From assembly GCF_009923995.1 (NCBI RefSeq), contig NZ_RFSK01000011.1, positions 62,001-126,000 of the forward strand: a stretch of DNA of 64,000 bases, read 5' to 3'. This DNA is from Janthinobacterium sp. Its GTDB lineage: Bacteria; Pseudomonadota; Gammaproteobacteria; Burkholderiales; Burkholderiaceae_D. The position numbers and the translations under genes are program-made. Positions 38,658 to 48,784 of this stretch are shown piece by piece. The notes below the pieces were generated by a model, which saw nothing but the letters and a program-made list of their open reading frames with translations, was not told the origin of the DNA and ran no database searches. Every line of letters starts with the position of its first letter. Positions within the stretch are counted from its first letter, which is position 1.

Positions 38658-39033
38658 TTCAGGTCTCCACCGTCTTTTGAGTGTGAATGTGCCGGCGTCG
38701 CGGTCTCTGTGGGCCGGCTCCGTGCCGATGGCCGCATGTGGGCCACGGCTGATACTAGTTTGTCCATACCGGCCCCACCAATCACTTTTTTCGCATTGTC
38801 GATATCCAAAACGGTATCGCTGGCGCGATTGATGCGATGCGCAAAAAGGCCCGCCCCAGGCGCGAGAAGGGAAGCCTGCACAGGGCTTTGTCCAGGCATT
38901 TTTTGGTGCGTTGCAATACCAATAATCATCATGCAATTTGGTGATTTTCGTAATTGCGGTGGCCCATGGCGGCGCGCAGAATCGGTCCGGACTTGAAGTT
39001 AGCCACCCGATGACGATTTTTCTGAAAGCTGCC
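38658..39033. promoter_or_regulatory. Divergent control region between chvE and xylX
   Basis: This 376-bp gap contains no gene. A motif GGTATGGACAAACTAGTATC on the minus strand (38749-38768) and TTGGTATTGCAA (38911-38922) share GGTAT-G and may be related operator halves. AT-rich patches near 38787-38815 could hold the chvE promoter. The regulator could be the XylR encoded at 46743 or an unlinked GntR/LacI protein; no assignment is possible by eye. Confidence 0.4.
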
Positions 39034-40194
39034 ATGTTGCCGATTTCTCCCGCTTCCCTGCTACCCGTCGACCTGGCGCAGGCCACCCTGATTGGCCGCA
39101 TCTGGCGCGATGGCCCTTGCGTCGCCGCCGTGCGCGGCGGTGAAGTCGTCGACATCACAGAAACGGTCGCCACCGTGGCCGAGCTGTTCGAGAGCGACGA
39201 TGCGCTGGGCATCGCCCGCCATGCGCCGGGCACCGCGCTCGGTCCAGTGCAGGCGCTGATGGCGCAAGCGTTGAAGGCGCCGGCGGATCGGCCGCTGCTG
39301 CTGGCGCCATGCGATCTGCAGGCAATCAAGGCCTGCGGCGTGACGTTTGCCGTCAGCCTGCTCGAGCGCGTGATCGAGGAGCAGGCGGGCGGCGACGCGG
39401 CGCGTGCCGCCAGCTTGCGCAGCGCGCTGCAAGATACTTTGGGCAGCGACCTGTCGGCCCTGCGTCCCGGCTCGGAGGCGGCGCAGCGCCTGAAGCAGCA
39501 GTTGCAGCAGCGGGGCGCCTGGTCGCAGTACATGGAGGTGGGCATCGGTCCCGATGCGGAAGTGTTCACCAAGGCGCAAGCCATGTCTTCCGTCGGCTGC
39601 GGTGCGCAGGTGGGCCTGCTGCCGTCGTCCGCCTGGAACAACCCGGAGCCCGAGATCGTCCTGGCCGTCAACAGCCGCGGGCAGGTGCTGGGGGCTTCTC
39701 TGGGCAACGACGTCAACCTGCGCGACATCGAAGGGCGCAGCGCGCTGTTGTTGGGCAAGGCCAAGGACAACAACGGTTCCTGCGCCATCGGCCCCTTCAT
39801 CCGCCTGTTTGACGAGGGCTTCACGCTCGACACCGTGCGCCAGGCGGAAGTATCGCTGCTGATCGAGGGCGCGGACGACGGTTTTGTACTGGAAGGCGCC
39901 AGCTTCATGCGCGAGATCAGCCGCGATCCGCTGGATCTGGTGCGTCAGACGGCCGGCGCATACCACCAGTATCCGGACGGCTTCATGCTCTTCCTCGGCA
40001 CCATGTTCTCGCCCGTGAAAGACCGCGGCGCGCAGGGCGGCGGATTTACGCACCACCTGGGCGACCGCGTCACCATCGCCAGCGCCGCGCTGGGCGCGCT
40101 GGTCAATGAAGTGCAGCGCTGCGATGCGATCCCGCCCTGGACCTTTGGCGTGCGCGCCCTGTACCAGAACCTGGCGCAGCGCGGCCTGATCTGA
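39034..40194 (+). CDS. xylX: 2-keto-3-deoxy-D-xylonate dehydratase-like FAH-family enzyme (XylX)
   Basis: This 386-residue fumarylacetoacetate hydrolase-fold enzyme closely resembles Caulobacter XylX, which converts 2-keto-3-deoxyxylonate to alpha-ketoglutarate semialdehyde in the Weimberg pathway. Shared blocks as I recall them are [57 protein letters not shown] and [12 protein letters not shown]. The metal-binding Glu residues are likely in the EVGIGPDAE area. I chose the ATG at 39034 since homology begins nearby; an ATG at 39010 is possible. It starts the operon with an SDR sugar dehydrogenase and XylD. L-arabinose pathway 2-keto-3-deoxy acids are possible alternative substrates. Confidence 0.87.
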   Translation: MLPISPASLLPVDLAQATLIGRIWRDGPCVAAVRGGEVVDITETVATVAELFESDDALGIARHAPGTALGPVQALMAQALKAPADRPLLLAPCDLQAIKACGVTFAVSLLERVIEEQAGGDAARAASLRSALQDTLGSDLSALRPGSEAAQRLKQQLQQRGAWSQYMEVGIGPDAEVFTKAQAMSSVGCGAQVGLLPSSAWNNPEPEIVLAVNSRGQVLGASLGNDVNLRDIEGRSALLLGKAKDNNGSCAIGPFIRLFDEGFTLDTVRQAEVSLLIEGADDGFVLEGASFMREISRDPLDLVRQTAGAYHQYPDGFMLFLGTMFSPVKDRGAQGGGFTHHLGDRVTIASAALGALVNEVQRCDAIPPWTFGVRALYQNLAQRGLI

Positions 40195-40222
40195 TTTCCT
40201 CATTCCCATAACGAGAGACACC

Positions 40223-40990
40223 ATGCAGCATGCAACTTACCCCAGCCTGGCCAACAAGCGCGTCGTCATCACGGGCGGCGGCACCGGCATCGGCGTGGCC
40301 ATCGTCGAGGCATTCGCGCGCCAGGGCGCCCACGTCACTTTTCTCGACATCGCCCGCGAGGCGTCGCTGGCGCTGCAGGAAAAGCTGGCGCACCTGCCGC
40401 AGCCGCCCGTTTTCCGCTACTGCGACCTGACGGATCTCGATGCACTGGCCGCCACCTTTGCCGACATCGGCAGCAGCGGTGGCGCCACCGATATCCTCGT
40501 CAACAACGCGGCCAACGACGACCGCCACCAGCTGCAGGATGTCACGCCAGCCTACTGGGACGAACGCATCGCCGTCAACCTGCGCCACCAGTATTTCTGC
40601 GCCCAGGCTGTGGCGCCGTCCATGCGCGCGCTGGGCAGCGGCGTGATCCTCAACCTGGGCTCGATTTCCTGGCACCTGGCGCAGGCCAACCTGTCGATCT
40701 ACATGACGGCCAAGGCGGGCATCGAAGGTTTGACGCATGGCCTGGCGCGCGACTTGGGCGGCGATGGCATCCGCGTCAATTGCATCATTCCCGGCGCCGT
40801 GCGCACGCCGCGTCAGGAGCGTCTGTGGCATACGCCGGAAGCGGAAGCCATCATCCTGCAGGGCCAGTGCCTGCAGGTGCGCGTGGAACCGGATGACGTG
40901 GCGGCGCTGGCGCTGTTCCTGGCGTCCGACAACGCGGCCAAGTGCACGGGCCGCGAATATTTCGTCGACGCGGGATGGTACGGCGCATGA
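40223..40990 (+). CDS. SDR-family aldose (xylose/arabinose) 1-dehydrogenase
   Basis: This 255-residue classical short-chain dehydrogenase has the NAD motif VVITGGGTGIGVAIVEAF (residues 13-30), NNAAND, and the catalytic Ser-Tyr-Lys set in SISWHL and YMTAKAG. IPGAVRTPRQERLWHTPEAEA and the C-terminal EYFVDAGWYGA fit sugar dehydrogenases like Caulobacter XylB. It would oxidise D-xylose (or L-arabinose) to the lactone. Its stop overlaps the xylD start by four bases. Confidence 0.85.
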   Translation: MQHATYPSLANKRVVITGGGTGIGVAIVEAFARQGAHVTFLDIAREASLALQEKLAHLPQPPVFRYCDLTDLDALAATFADIGSSGGATDILVNNAANDDRHQLQDVTPAYWDERIAVNLRHQYFCAQAVAPSMRALGSGVILNLGSISWHLAQANLSIYMTAKAGIEGLTHGLARDLGGDGIRVNCIIPGAVRTPRQERLWHTPEAEAIILQGQCLQVRVEPDDVAALALFLASDNAAKCTGREYFVDAGWYGA

Positions 40991-42771
40991 GCGGCACGAC
41001 GACACCGGCGCGGCGTTTCCGCTCTCAGGACTGGTTCGACAATCCTGAGCACATCGACATGACGGCGCTGTACCTGGAGCGCTTCATGAACTACGGCATC
41101 ACGGCCGAGGAACTGCGTTCGGGCCGGCCCATCATCGGCATCGCGCAAAGCGGCAGCGACATCAGCCCGTGCAACCGCATCCACCTGGAACTGGCCCAGC
41201 GCGTGCGCGACGGCATCCGCGACGCGGGCGGCATCCCGATGGAATTCCCGCTGCATCCGATCTTCGAGAACTGTCGCCGTCCCACTGCCGCGCTGGACCG
41301 CAACCTGGCCTATTTGGGCCTGGTGGAGATCCTGCACGGCTACCCGATCGACGCCGTGGTGCTGACGACGGGCTGTGACAAGACGACGCCGGCCCAATTG
41401 ATGGCCGCCGCCACGGTGGACATTCCCGCCATCGTGCTGTCGGGCGGCCCCATGCTCGACGGCTGGATGGACGGCGAACTGGTGGGTTCCGGTGCGGCCA
41501 TCTGGAAAGGCCGCCGCCAGCTGGCCGCCGGCGCCATCGACAACGATAAATTCCTGCAGATCGCCGCCGCCTCGGCGCCGTCGGCCGGCCACTGCAACAC
41601 CATGGGCACGGCGTCGACCATGAATGCGCTGGCCGAGGCGCTGGGCATGTCCCTGACGGGCTGCTCGGCGATTCCCGCACCCTACCGGGAACGTGGGCAG
41701 ATCGCCTACGCCACGGGACAGCGCATCGTCGGCATGGCGCATGAGGATATGCGCCCGTCCAGCATCCTCACGCGCGAGGCGTTTCTGGACGCGATCATCG
41801 TCAACGCGGCCATCGGCGGCTCGACCAATGCGCAGCCGCATCTGATGGCCATGGCGCGCCACGCGGGTGTGGACCTGCACTCCAGTGACTGGATGGCACA
41901 TGGCTACGACGTGCCGCTGCTGCTGAACATGCAGCCGGCCGGGAAATACCTGGGCGAGCGCTTCCACCGCGCCGGCGGTGTGCCGGCCGTCATGTGGGAG
42001 CTACAAGAAGCGGGCTTGCTGCACACGGACCGCCTGACAGTCACGGGACTGAGCATGGCAGCCAACCTGCAAGGCCGCGAAAGCGCGGACCGCGAGATGA
42101 TCCTTCCGTTTGCCGCGCCATTGAAGGACAAGGCGGGTTTCCTGGCCCTGCAGGGCAATCTGTTCGACTTTGCCATCATGAAGACCAGCGTGATCTCGCC
42201 CGCCTTCCGCGAGCGCTACCTGTCGCGTCCCGGCTATGAGGGCGTGTTCGAGGCGCGCGCCATTGTGTTCGATGGCTCGGCCGACTACCACGCGCGCATC
42301 AACGATCCCGCCCTGCAGATCGACGACGGCTGCATGCTGGTGATGCGCGGCGTGGGACCCGTGGGCTGGCCCGGCTCGGCCGAAGTGGTCAACATGCAGC
42401 CACCCGACGCCTTGCTCAAGGCCGGCATCCTGAACCTGCCCACCCTGGGCGACGGGCGCCAGTCGGGCACCTCGGACAGCCCGTCGATCCTGAACGCGTC
42501 GCCGGAAAGCGCCGTCGGCGGCGGCCTGGCCCTGCTGCGCACGGGCGACATCATCCGCGTGGACTTGAACGGCGGCCGCTGCGACATGCTGGTCGACAGC
42601 GTTGAGCTGGCGCGCCGCGCGCAGGAACTGCCGCCCCCCGTCAATGAGAGTTCTACGCCGTGGCAGGAGATCTACCGCGCCAGCGTGGGCCAGCTGGAGA
42701 CGGGCGCCTGCATGGAGCTGGCGCTGAAATACCGGGCCGTGGGGCAGACCCTGCCGCGCCACAATCACTAG
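40987..42771 (+). CDS. xylD: D-xylonate dehydratase (XylD), IlvD/Edd family
   Basis: This 594-residue Fe-S dehydratase removes water from D-xylonate to give 2-keto-3-deoxyxylonate. Cluster cysteines are probably in ISPCNRIH, VLTTGCDKTTPAQ and SAGHCNTMGTAST. The SGGPMLDG loop and DGRQSGTSDSPSILNASPE are family signatures. Length and the N-terminal RSQDWFDNPEHIDMTALYLE match XylD rather than IlvD or Edd. It completes XylB-XylD-XylX; the fourth Weimberg enzyme, a ketoglutarate semialdehyde dehydrogenase, may be the aldehyde dehydrogenase at 54527. Confidence 0.92.
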   Translation: MSGTTTPARRFRSQDWFDNPEHIDMTALYLERFMNYGITAEELRSGRPIIGIAQSGSDISPCNRIHLELAQRVRDGIRDAGGIPMEFPLHPIFENCRRPTAALDRNLAYLGLVEILHGYPIDAVVLTTGCDKTTPAQLMAAATVDIPAIVLSGGPMLDGWMDGELVGSGAAIWKGRRQLAAGAIDNDKFLQIAAASAPSAGHCNTMGTASTMNALAEALGMSLTGCSAIPAPYRERGQIAYATGQRIVGMAHEDMRPSSILTREAFLDAIIVNAAIGGSTNAQPHLMAMARHAGVDLHSSDWMAHGYDVPLLLNMQPAGKYLGERFHRAGGVPAVMWELQEAGLLHTDRLTVTGLSMAANLQGRESADREMILPFAAPLKDKAGFLALQGNLFDFAIMKTSVISPAFRERYLSRPGYEGVFEARAIVFDGSADYHARINDPALQIDDGCMLVMRGVGPVGWPGSAEVVNMQPPDALLKAGILNLPTLGDGRQSGTSDSPSILNASPESAVGGGLALLRTGDIIRVDLNGGRCDMLVDSVELARRAQELPPPVNESSTPWQEIYRASVGQLETGACMELALKYRAVGQTLPRHNH

Positions 42772-42839
42772 TTTATTTGTTGTCCGTTGTACCCGCAGTT
42801 AGAAAACGTCGTTAATAAAATCCAACAAGGAGACACGTA

Positions 42840-43841
42840 ATGAACAAGATCATCAGTGCAGCCATCATGACCGCCATGCTGGCGCTGACCAGCAGCGCCG
42901 CCCTGGCCGACGCGAAGAACCCGAAGATCGGTTTTTCCATCGACGATTTGCGCGTGGAGCGCTGGACGCGCGACCGCGATTTCTTCATCGCCGCGGCCGA
43001 AAAGCAGGGCGCCAAGGTCTTCGTGCAATCGGCGGACGCCAGCGAGCAGCGCCAGATTTCGCAGATCGAAAACCTGATTTCGCGCGGCGTGGACGTGCTG
43101 GTGATCGTGCCGTTCAATGCGACGGTCCTCAACAACACCATCAAGGAAGCGAAAAAGGCCGGCATCAAGGTGCTGTCGTATGACCGTTTGATCCTGGGCG
43201 CCGATATCGACGCCTACATCTCGTTCGACAACGAAAAAGTGGGCGAGATGCAGGCCGAAGGCGTCGTCAAGCTGCAGCCGAAGGGCAATTACTACCTGCT
43301 GGGCGGCGCGCCGACGGACAACAACGCGAAGATGCTGCGCGAAGGCCAGATGAAGGTATTGAAGCCGTACATCGACAAGGGCGACATCAAGGTCGTCGGC
43401 CAGCAGTGGGTGAAGGACTGGAGCGCCACGGAAGCCCTGTCCATCGTGGAAAATGCGCTGACGGCGAATAACAACAAGATCGACGCCATCGTCGCCTCGA
43501 ACGACGGCACGGCCGGCGGCGCCATTCAGGCACTGGCCGCGCAAAAGCTGGCGGGCAAGGTGCCCGTTTCGGGCCAGGACGCCGACCTGGCGGCAGTGAA
43601 ACGCGTGATCGCCGGCACGCAGGCGATGACCGTCTACAAGCCGCTGAAAACCATCGCTGCCGAAGCGGCCAGGCTGGCGGTGCAACTGGCGCGCAATGAA
43701 AAGCCGGCCTACAACTCCAGCTATGACAACGGCCTGAAAAAGGTCAGCACCGTGCTGCTCAAACCAACGCCCTTGACCAAGGCGAATGTCAACATTCTCG
43801 TCGATGACGGTTTCTATACCAAGGCGCAGCTGGGCAATTAA
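42840..43841 (+). CDS. xylF: D-xylose-binding periplasmic protein XylF
   Basis: This 333-residue Peripla_BP_4 protein has a signal peptide cleaved near ALADA (about residue 24). The mature start KIGFSIDDLRVERWTRDRDF and the DASEQRQISQIENLISRGVD block are typical of E. coli XylF. AGGAGACACGT gives a strong ribosome site. It follows xylD by 68 bases. A palindromic element separates it from xylG, which may let the binding protein be made in excess. Confidence 0.93.
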   Translation: MNKIISAAIMTAMLALTSSAALADAKNPKIGFSIDDLRVERWTRDRDFFIAAAEKQGAKVFVQSADASEQRQISQIENLISRGVDVLVIVPFNATVLNNTIKEAKKAGIKVLSYDRLILGADIDAYISFDNEKVGEMQAEGVVKLQPKGNYYLLGGAPTDNNAKMLREGQMKVLKPYIDKGDIKVVGQQWVKDWSATEALSIVENALTANNNKIDAIVASNDGTAGGAIQALAAQKLAGKVPVSGQDADLAAVKRVIAGTQAMTVYKPLKTIAAEAARLAVQLARNEKPAYNSSYDNGLKKVSTVLLKPTPLTKANVNILVDDGFYTKAQLGN

Positions 43842-43846
43842 GAGCT

Positions 43847-43912
43847 GGGGTCAGACCCGCCGGGGGAGTACGCCCCAATGGGACGTACTCCGATCCCGCA
43901 GGGACTGACCCC
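43847..43912. repeat. Nested palindromic element between xylF and xylG
   Basis: Outer arms GGGGTCAG (43847-43854) and CTGACCCC (43905-43912) enclose inner arms GGAGTACG (43865-43872) and CGTACTCC (43884-43891). The whole 66 bp can fold as a two-level hairpin. Its form resembles REP-like elements of this bacterial group. It lies 6 bases after the xylF stop and could stabilise or partly terminate the xylF message. Confidence 0.75.
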
Positions 43913-43952
43913 TGATTTCTGTTGATCAGCAACTACCGCAACGAGAGCAAGA

Positions 43953-45536
43953 ATGTCCGACTATCTGCTTGAAATGAAAGGCATCGTCAAACAGTTTGGC
44001 GGTGTGCGCGCGCTCGATGGCATCGACCTGCAGGTGCGGGCCGGCGAGTGCATCGGCCTGTGCGGCGAAAATGGCGCCGGCAAATCGACCCTGATGAAGG
44101 TGCTGTCCGGCGTCTACCCGCATGGCAGCTGGGAAGGCGAGATTTTGTGGGAAGGCCAGCCCTTGCGCGCCCAGTCCATCCGCGATACGGAGGATGCGGG
44201 CATCATCATCATCCACCAGGAACTGATGCTGGTGCCGCAGCTGTCCGTGGCCGAGAATATCTTCATGGGCCGCGAGATCACCTTGCCCGGCGGGCGCATG
44301 CACTATACCGCCATGTACCAGCGCGCCGACGAATTGCTGCGAGAATTGAAGATTCCGCAGCTGAACGTGGCGCTGCCCGTGATGAATTACGGCGGCGGCC
44401 ACCAGCAGCTGGTGGAAATCGCCAAGGCGCTCAACAAGAATGCGCGCCTGCTGATCCTCGACGAACCCTCGTCGTCCCTGACGGCGTCGGAAATCGCCGT
44501 GCTGCTCGACATCCTGCGCGCGCTGAAGGCGCGCGGTGTCACCTGCATCTACATTTCGCACAAGCTCGATGAAGTGGCCGCCATCTGCGACACCATCGTC
44601 GTCATCCGCGATGGCAAGCATATCGCCACCACGCCGATGGCGCAGATGAACGTGGAGCGCATCATCGCGCAGATGGTGGGCCGCGAAATGAGCCAGCTGT
44701 ATCCGCAGCGCGCAGCGGGAAACAATGCGTCGGCGGCCATCGGCGAGGTGCTGTTCGAGGCGCGCCACGTGACGTGCATCGACGCGGACAACCCGCAGCG
44801 CAAGCGGGTCGACGATGTGTCGTTCACCCTGCGCAAGGGGGAGATCCTCGGCATCGCCGGCCTGGTGGGGGCGGGGCGCACGGAGCTCGTCTCCGCCCTG
44901 TTCGGCGCCTACCAGGGGCCGTGCCAGGCCGAGGTGTGGCTCGACGGCCGCCGCATCGATACCGGCACGCCGCAAAAGGCCATCGCCATGGGCCTGGCCA
45001 TGGTGCCGGAAGACCGCAAGCACCACGGCATCGTGCCCGACTTGGATGTGGGGCAGAACATTACCCTGGCCGTGCTGGCGGAGTTTGCGCGCGCCACGCG
45101 CATCGATGGCGAAGCGGAATTGACTGCCGTGCGCGGCGAGATCGCCCAGCTGGAGCTGAAGACGGCCAGCCCGTCGCTGCCGATCACGAGCCTGTCGGGC
45201 GGCAACCAGCAAAAGGCCGTGCTGGCCAAGATGCTGCTGACGCGCCCGCGCGTGCTGATCCTCGACGAACCCACGCGCGGCGTGGACGTGGGTGCCAAAT
45301 ACGAAATCTACAAATTGATGCTGGCGCTGGCCGACCGGGGCGTGGCCATCATCATGGTCTCGTCGGAACTGGCCGAAGTGCTGGGCGTGTCCGACCGCGT
45401 GCTGGTGATGGGCGAAGGCCGGCTGCGCGGCGACTTCATCAACGATGGCCTGAGCCAGGAAACCGTGCTGGCGGCGGCGCTGTCCCAGCATCCGGTGCCT
45501 GCCGCCACCACCGCACACAAGGAACCCGTCGCATGA
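43953..45536 (+). CDS. xylG: D-xylose ABC transporter ATPase XylG
   Basis: This 527-residue protein has two fused ATPase domains. The first has Walker [17 protein letters not shown] and Walker [12 protein letters not shown]. Its signature region is the variant [16 protein letters not shown]. The second has the usual degenerate P-loop [16 protein letters not shown], with [13 protein letters not shown] and [12 protein letters not shown]. It pairs with XylH, whose start overlaps its stop by four bases. Confidence 0.94.
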   Translation: MSDYLLEMKGIVKQFGGVRALDGIDLQVRAGECIGLCGENGAGKSTLMKVLSGVYPHGSWEGEILWEGQPLRAQSIRDTEDAGIIIIHQELMLVPQLSVAENIFMGREITLPGGRMHYTAMYQRADELLRELKIPQLNVALPVMNYGGGHQQLVEIAKALNKNARLLILDEPSSSLTASEIAVLLDILRALKARGVTCIYISHKLDEVAAICDTIVVIRDGKHIATTPMAQMNVERIIAQMVGREMSQLYPQRAAGNNASAAIGEVLFEARHVTCIDADNPQRKRVDDVSFTLRKGEILGIAGLVGAGRTELVSALFGAYQGPCQAEVWLDGRRIDTGTPQKAIAMGLAMVPEDRKHHGIVPDLDVGQNITLAVLAEFARATRIDGEAELTAVRGEIAQLELKTASPSLPITSLSGGNQQKAVLAKMLLTRPRVLILDEPTRGVDVGAKYEIYKLMLALADRGVAIIMVSSELAEVLGVSDRVLVMGEGRLRGDFINDGLSQETVLAAALSQHPVPAATTAHKEPVA

Positions 45537-46675
45537 ACACCCCTAGCGTGAAACAGTTATTTACCCAGTATAAAATGCTGGCCCTCCTGATCGCCGTGGC
45601 GCTGATCTGGGCCTTCTTTTCGTGGAAGACGGAGGGCAGTTTCCTCACGCCGCGCAACCTGTCGAATCTGTTGCGCCAGATGTCCGTGACGGGCATCCTC
45701 GCCTGCGGCATGGTGCTGGTGATTATCGCCGGCGAGATCGACCTGTCCATCGGCTCGCTGCTGGGGCTATTGGGCGGCATCGCCGCCGTGCTGGACGTGA
45801 CGCAGCACTGGCCGCTGGCGCTGAACCTGGCGGCCGTGCTGGGCTGCGGCCTGGTGATCGGCCTCTTGAATGGCTACCTGACGGCGTACCGGGGCATTCC
45901 GTCCTTCATCGTCGGCCTGGGCGGCATGCTGGCCTACCGGGGCATTTTGCTGGGCATCACGGGCGGCATCACCATCGCGCCCGTCTCCGAGCCGCTGGTC
46001 TACCTGGGGCAGGGTTACCTGCCCGCGCTGCCCGGCATCGCGCTGGGCATCGGCCTGTTCCTGCTGGCCGCCTTCCTCACATGGCGCGCGCGCGCCAGCC
46101 GCGCGCAGCATGGCTTGCCGCAGACGGCCGCTTGGCTCGATGGCCTGCGCGTGATCGTCATCGGTGCCGTGCTGTATGCCTTCGTGCAGACCCTGAACGG
46201 CTATGAAGGCATCCCGCTGCCCGTGCTGCTGTTGCTGGCGTTGCTGGGCCTGTTCAGCTACATCACCAGCCAGACCGTGTTTGGCCGGCGTATCTACGCC
46301 GTCGGCAGCAATATGGAGGCGACGCGCCTGTCCGGCATCAACGTGAAAGCCGTCAAGCTGTGGATCTTCGGCATCATGGGCCTGATGTGCGCCCTGGCTG
46401 GCTTAATCAACACGGGCCGGCTGGCGGCCGGTTCGCCCTCGGCCGGCACCTTCAGCGAACTCGATGCGATCGCCGCCTGTTTCATCGGCGGCACGTCGAT
46501 GCGCGGCGGCTCGGGCACCGTGTACGGGGCGCTGATCGGCGCGCTGGTGATGGCCAGCCTGGATAACGGCATGTCCATGCTGGACGTGGATACCTACTGG
46601 CAGATGATCGTGAAAGGCAGTATTCTGACCCTTGCCGTCTGGGTGGATGTCAGCACCAGAGCGGGACGCAGGTAA
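45533..46675 (+). CDS. xylH: D-xylose ABC transporter permease XylH
   Basis: This 380-residue CUT2 permease has about ten helices. [21 protein letters not shown] and [22 protein letters not shown] are hallmark segments. The ATG at 45533 lies in an ATGA overlap with xylG; much longer upstream frames are shadows. It ends the xylFGH transport set and is followed 67 bases later by the regulator gene. Confidence 0.94.
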   Translation: MNTPSVKQLFTQYKMLALLIAVALIWAFFSWKTEGSFLTPRNLSNLLRQMSVTGILACGMVLVIIAGEIDLSIGSLLGLLGGIAAVLDVTQHWPLALNLAAVLGCGLVIGLLNGYLTAYRGIPSFIVGLGGMLAYRGILLGITGGITIAPVSEPLVYLGQGYLPALPGIALGIGLFLLAAFLTWRARASRAQHGLPQTAAWLDGLRVIVIGAVLYAFVQTLNGYEGIPLPVLLLLALLGLFSYITSQTVFGRRIYAVGSNMEATRLSGINVKAVKLWIFGIMGLMCALAGLINTGRLAAGSPSAGTFSELDAIAACFIGGTSMRGGSGTVYGALIGALVMASLDNGMSMLDVDTYWQMIVKGSILTLAVWVDVSTRAGRR

Positions 46676-46742
46676 GACCGATGCGTGACCGGCAGCCAGG
46701 GATGAATATACGTCCCGGCCGCCACATGGAGGAGACACCAGC

Positions 46743-47924
46743 ATGAAGTTACCGACCGCGCATCGCATCGCGCTGCTGTTCAACGGGAACAAGATCTATG
46801 ACCGCGACATCATCGCGGGCGTCGCCGCCTACCTGAACACCACGCGCGTGTCGTGGGATCTGTTCCTAGAAGAGGATTTTCGCTGTCGCCTGCCCGGCAT
46901 CGAGCGCTGGCAGGGTGACGGCATCATTGCCGACTTCGACGATCCCGCCGTGTGCGCGGCGCTGGCGCACAGCCGCGTGCCCGTGGTCGCCGTGGGCGGC
47001 TCGTATGCGCGCGAAGACGCCTACCCGGCCGGCATTCCCTACGTGGCCACGGATAATTTCAAGATCGTCAAGCTGGCCTACGACCACCTGGTGGAGGCGG
47101 GCCTGACACGCTTTGCCTGTTTCAGCTTGCCCGAGGCGGATGTCAACCGCTGGGCGCAGGAGCGCGAAACGGCGTTTTGCGCGCTGATGCAGCGCGACCA
47201 CCTGCCTGCCGACGTGTACCGCGGCGTCGCCACCAGCGCGCCCTCGTGGGACGAGGCGGTGGAGCAGCAGATCGCCTGGCTCAACAGCCTGGAAAAACCC
47301 GTCGGCATCATCGCCGTCAGCGATGCGCGCGCGCGTCAGCTGCTGCAGGCCTGCATGCACGCGGGGATCGCCGTGCCGGAGCAAGTGGCCCTGATCGGCA
47401 TCGACAACGACCCGCTGGCGCGCATGCTCACGCGCATACCCCTGAGTTCCGTCATCCAGGGCACGGAGGAAATGGGCCGCACGGCGGCGCATCTGCTGCA
47501 CCAGATGCTCAATGGCGCGCGCCTGTCCGGCACGCGCATCCTCGTGCCGCCGGCCGGCCTGAACGTGCTCGCCTCCACGCGCCACCAGCCCTTCCAGCAT
47601 CCGCAGGTGATGCAGGCGCGCCATTTCATCCGCCAGTACGCCTGCCAGGGCATCAAGACGGAGCAGGTGGCCGATTACGTGGGCGTGTCGCGCTCCTCGC
47701 TGGAAGCGCACTTCCGCCACGAACTGGGACGCAGCGTGCACGACGAAATCCTGCATTTCAAGCTTGATGCGGCCAAGACCCTGCTGGTGCGCGAACCGGG
47801 CCAGGTGGCCGACGTGGCCGTGCGCTGCGGCTTTACGACGGTGCAGTACATGCATGCTGTCTTCAAGCGCGAACTCGGTTGCACGCCGCGCGAATTCCAG
47901 CAGCGCAGCCGCCCGCCCCCATGA
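46743..47924 (+). CDS. xylR: Xylose operon regulator XylR (PBP domain plus AraC HTH)
   Basis: This 393-residue regulator has an N-terminal LacI/PBP-like sugar-sensing domain (about 8-275). It includes VPVVAVGGSYARE, FKIVKLAYDHLVEAGLTRFA and VALIGIDNDPLARMLT. A C-terminal AraC-type double HTH follows (TEQVADYVGVSRSSLEAHFR; LLVREPGQVADVAVRCGFTT). E. coli XylR has this layout and activates xylose genes when xylose binds. It sits downstream of xylFGH with a GGAGGAGACACC-type ribosome site. Likely targets are xylF and the xylX operon. Confidence 0.93.
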   Translation: MKLPTAHRIALLFNGNKIYDRDIIAGVAAYLNTTRVSWDLFLEEDFRCRLPGIERWQGDGIIADFDDPAVCAALAHSRVPVVAVGGSYAREDAYPAGIPYVATDNFKIVKLAYDHLVEAGLTRFACFSLPEADVNRWAQERETAFCALMQRDHLPADVYRGVATSAPSWDEAVEQQIAWLNSLEKPVGIIAVSDARARQLLQACMHAGIAVPEQVALIGIDNDPLARMLTRIPLSSVIQGTEEMGRTAAHLLHQMLNGARLSGTRILVPPAGLNVLASTRHQPFQHPQVMQARHFIRQYACQGIKTEQVADYVGVSRSSLEAHFRHELGRSVHDEILHFKLDAAKTLLVREPGQVADVAVRCGFTTVQYMHAVFKRELGCTPREFQQRSRPPP

Positions 47925-48703
47925 CGACTTTTACCTTGTACAACGCGCGCGGCATGCGCGTGGTGATCGATAGCCATGACGCCAGCCTGCAAGCCTGGTG
48001 GGCGCCCGACCGCTATGGCCGCATGGCCGACGTGCTGGCAGTCACCGCACCCCTCGCGCCATCGCTGGCGGGCTGGCAGGGGCAGATGCCGGACGAAGGC
48101 AGCTTGTTGCTGCACTGGTCGCGCGATGGCTTGTCGGCGCGCCTGCTGTACCGCCTTGGCGACGATGGCAGCCTGCACCTCGCTTGCGAGGCCACGGCCG
48201 ATGCCGTGTCGCGGCTGCAGCTTCCCGCACCGTGGTTCAATCTGCACGGCCGGAACACGAACGTGGCCGACCATGTACTGCGTCTGGTGGCCGGCCGCTG
48301 CCGTCCCGCAGGGCGGTTGACGGAGGAGCCATGCGATGTGGCGGGAAGCGCCCTGGATTTTCGCCAGCCCGCGCCCATGGGCACCCGTCTGGGATGGCCG
48401 TCGCTGGCGGGGGCGGCCGGTTTCGACCACGATTTTTACTGCGCCGATGGCGGTCCGTCACGCGAGGCAGGCACGGAGGCGGCGCGCGTCGCCGATCCGG
48501 CATCGGGCCGGGTCTTGCGTGTTTCCACCACGCAGAACGGCTTGCACTTGCGCTCCGATGCGGGCGGTTTTTGCTGTGCCGCGCAGGCCCTGGAACTGCT
48601 GCCCGGCCAGTGTGCGCGGCTGGCGTTGAGCTACCGTTTGGGCGTGCAGGATATCGATGATTTTGACATATCCGAACCGGTATCAATGATGTTAAATAAG
48701 TGA
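47921..48703 (+). CDS. Aldose 1-epimerase-like protein, probably lacking the catalytic Glu
   Basis: This 260-residue GalM-fold protein is short (GalM is usually 300-345). WFNLHGRNTNVADHVLRL aligns with the GalM region holding the first catalytic His, although the normal NHTYFNL pattern is altered. RVSTTQNGLHLRSDAGGFCC aligns with the strand before the catalytic base. In canonical GalM the next motif is LE-Q with the catalytic Glu; here it reads CAAQALELLPGQ, so the Glu seems replaced by Ala. The ATG overlaps the xylR stop. It may bind sugars without epimerising them or have a shifted active site. The alignment is by eye. Confidence 0.7.
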   Translation: MTTFTLYNARGMRVVIDSHDASLQAWWAPDRYGRMADVLAVTAPLAPSLAGWQGQMPDEGSLLLHWSRDGLSARLLYRLGDDGSLHLACEATADAVSRLQLPAPWFNLHGRNTNVADHVLRLVAGRCRPAGRLTEEPCDVAGSALDFRQPAPMGTRLGWPSLAGAAGFDHDFYCADGGPSREAGTEAARVADPASGRVLRVSTTQNGLHLRSDAGGFCCAAQALELLPGQCARLALSYRLGVQDIDDFDISEPVSMMLNK

Positions 48704-48784
48704 TTGGTCAGATATGCGGGGCAGTTCTACCATGAGGTAGTTTTTCCCCTTTTTTTCTTTCTTACCGACGCTGCGAACCTGCCC

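Noticed and set aside
37581-39908. 775-codon minus-strand frame as a fused sugar-binding protein
   Set aside because: Only the part from 38657 down has a signal peptide and binding-protein motifs; the upstream part is antisense to xylX.
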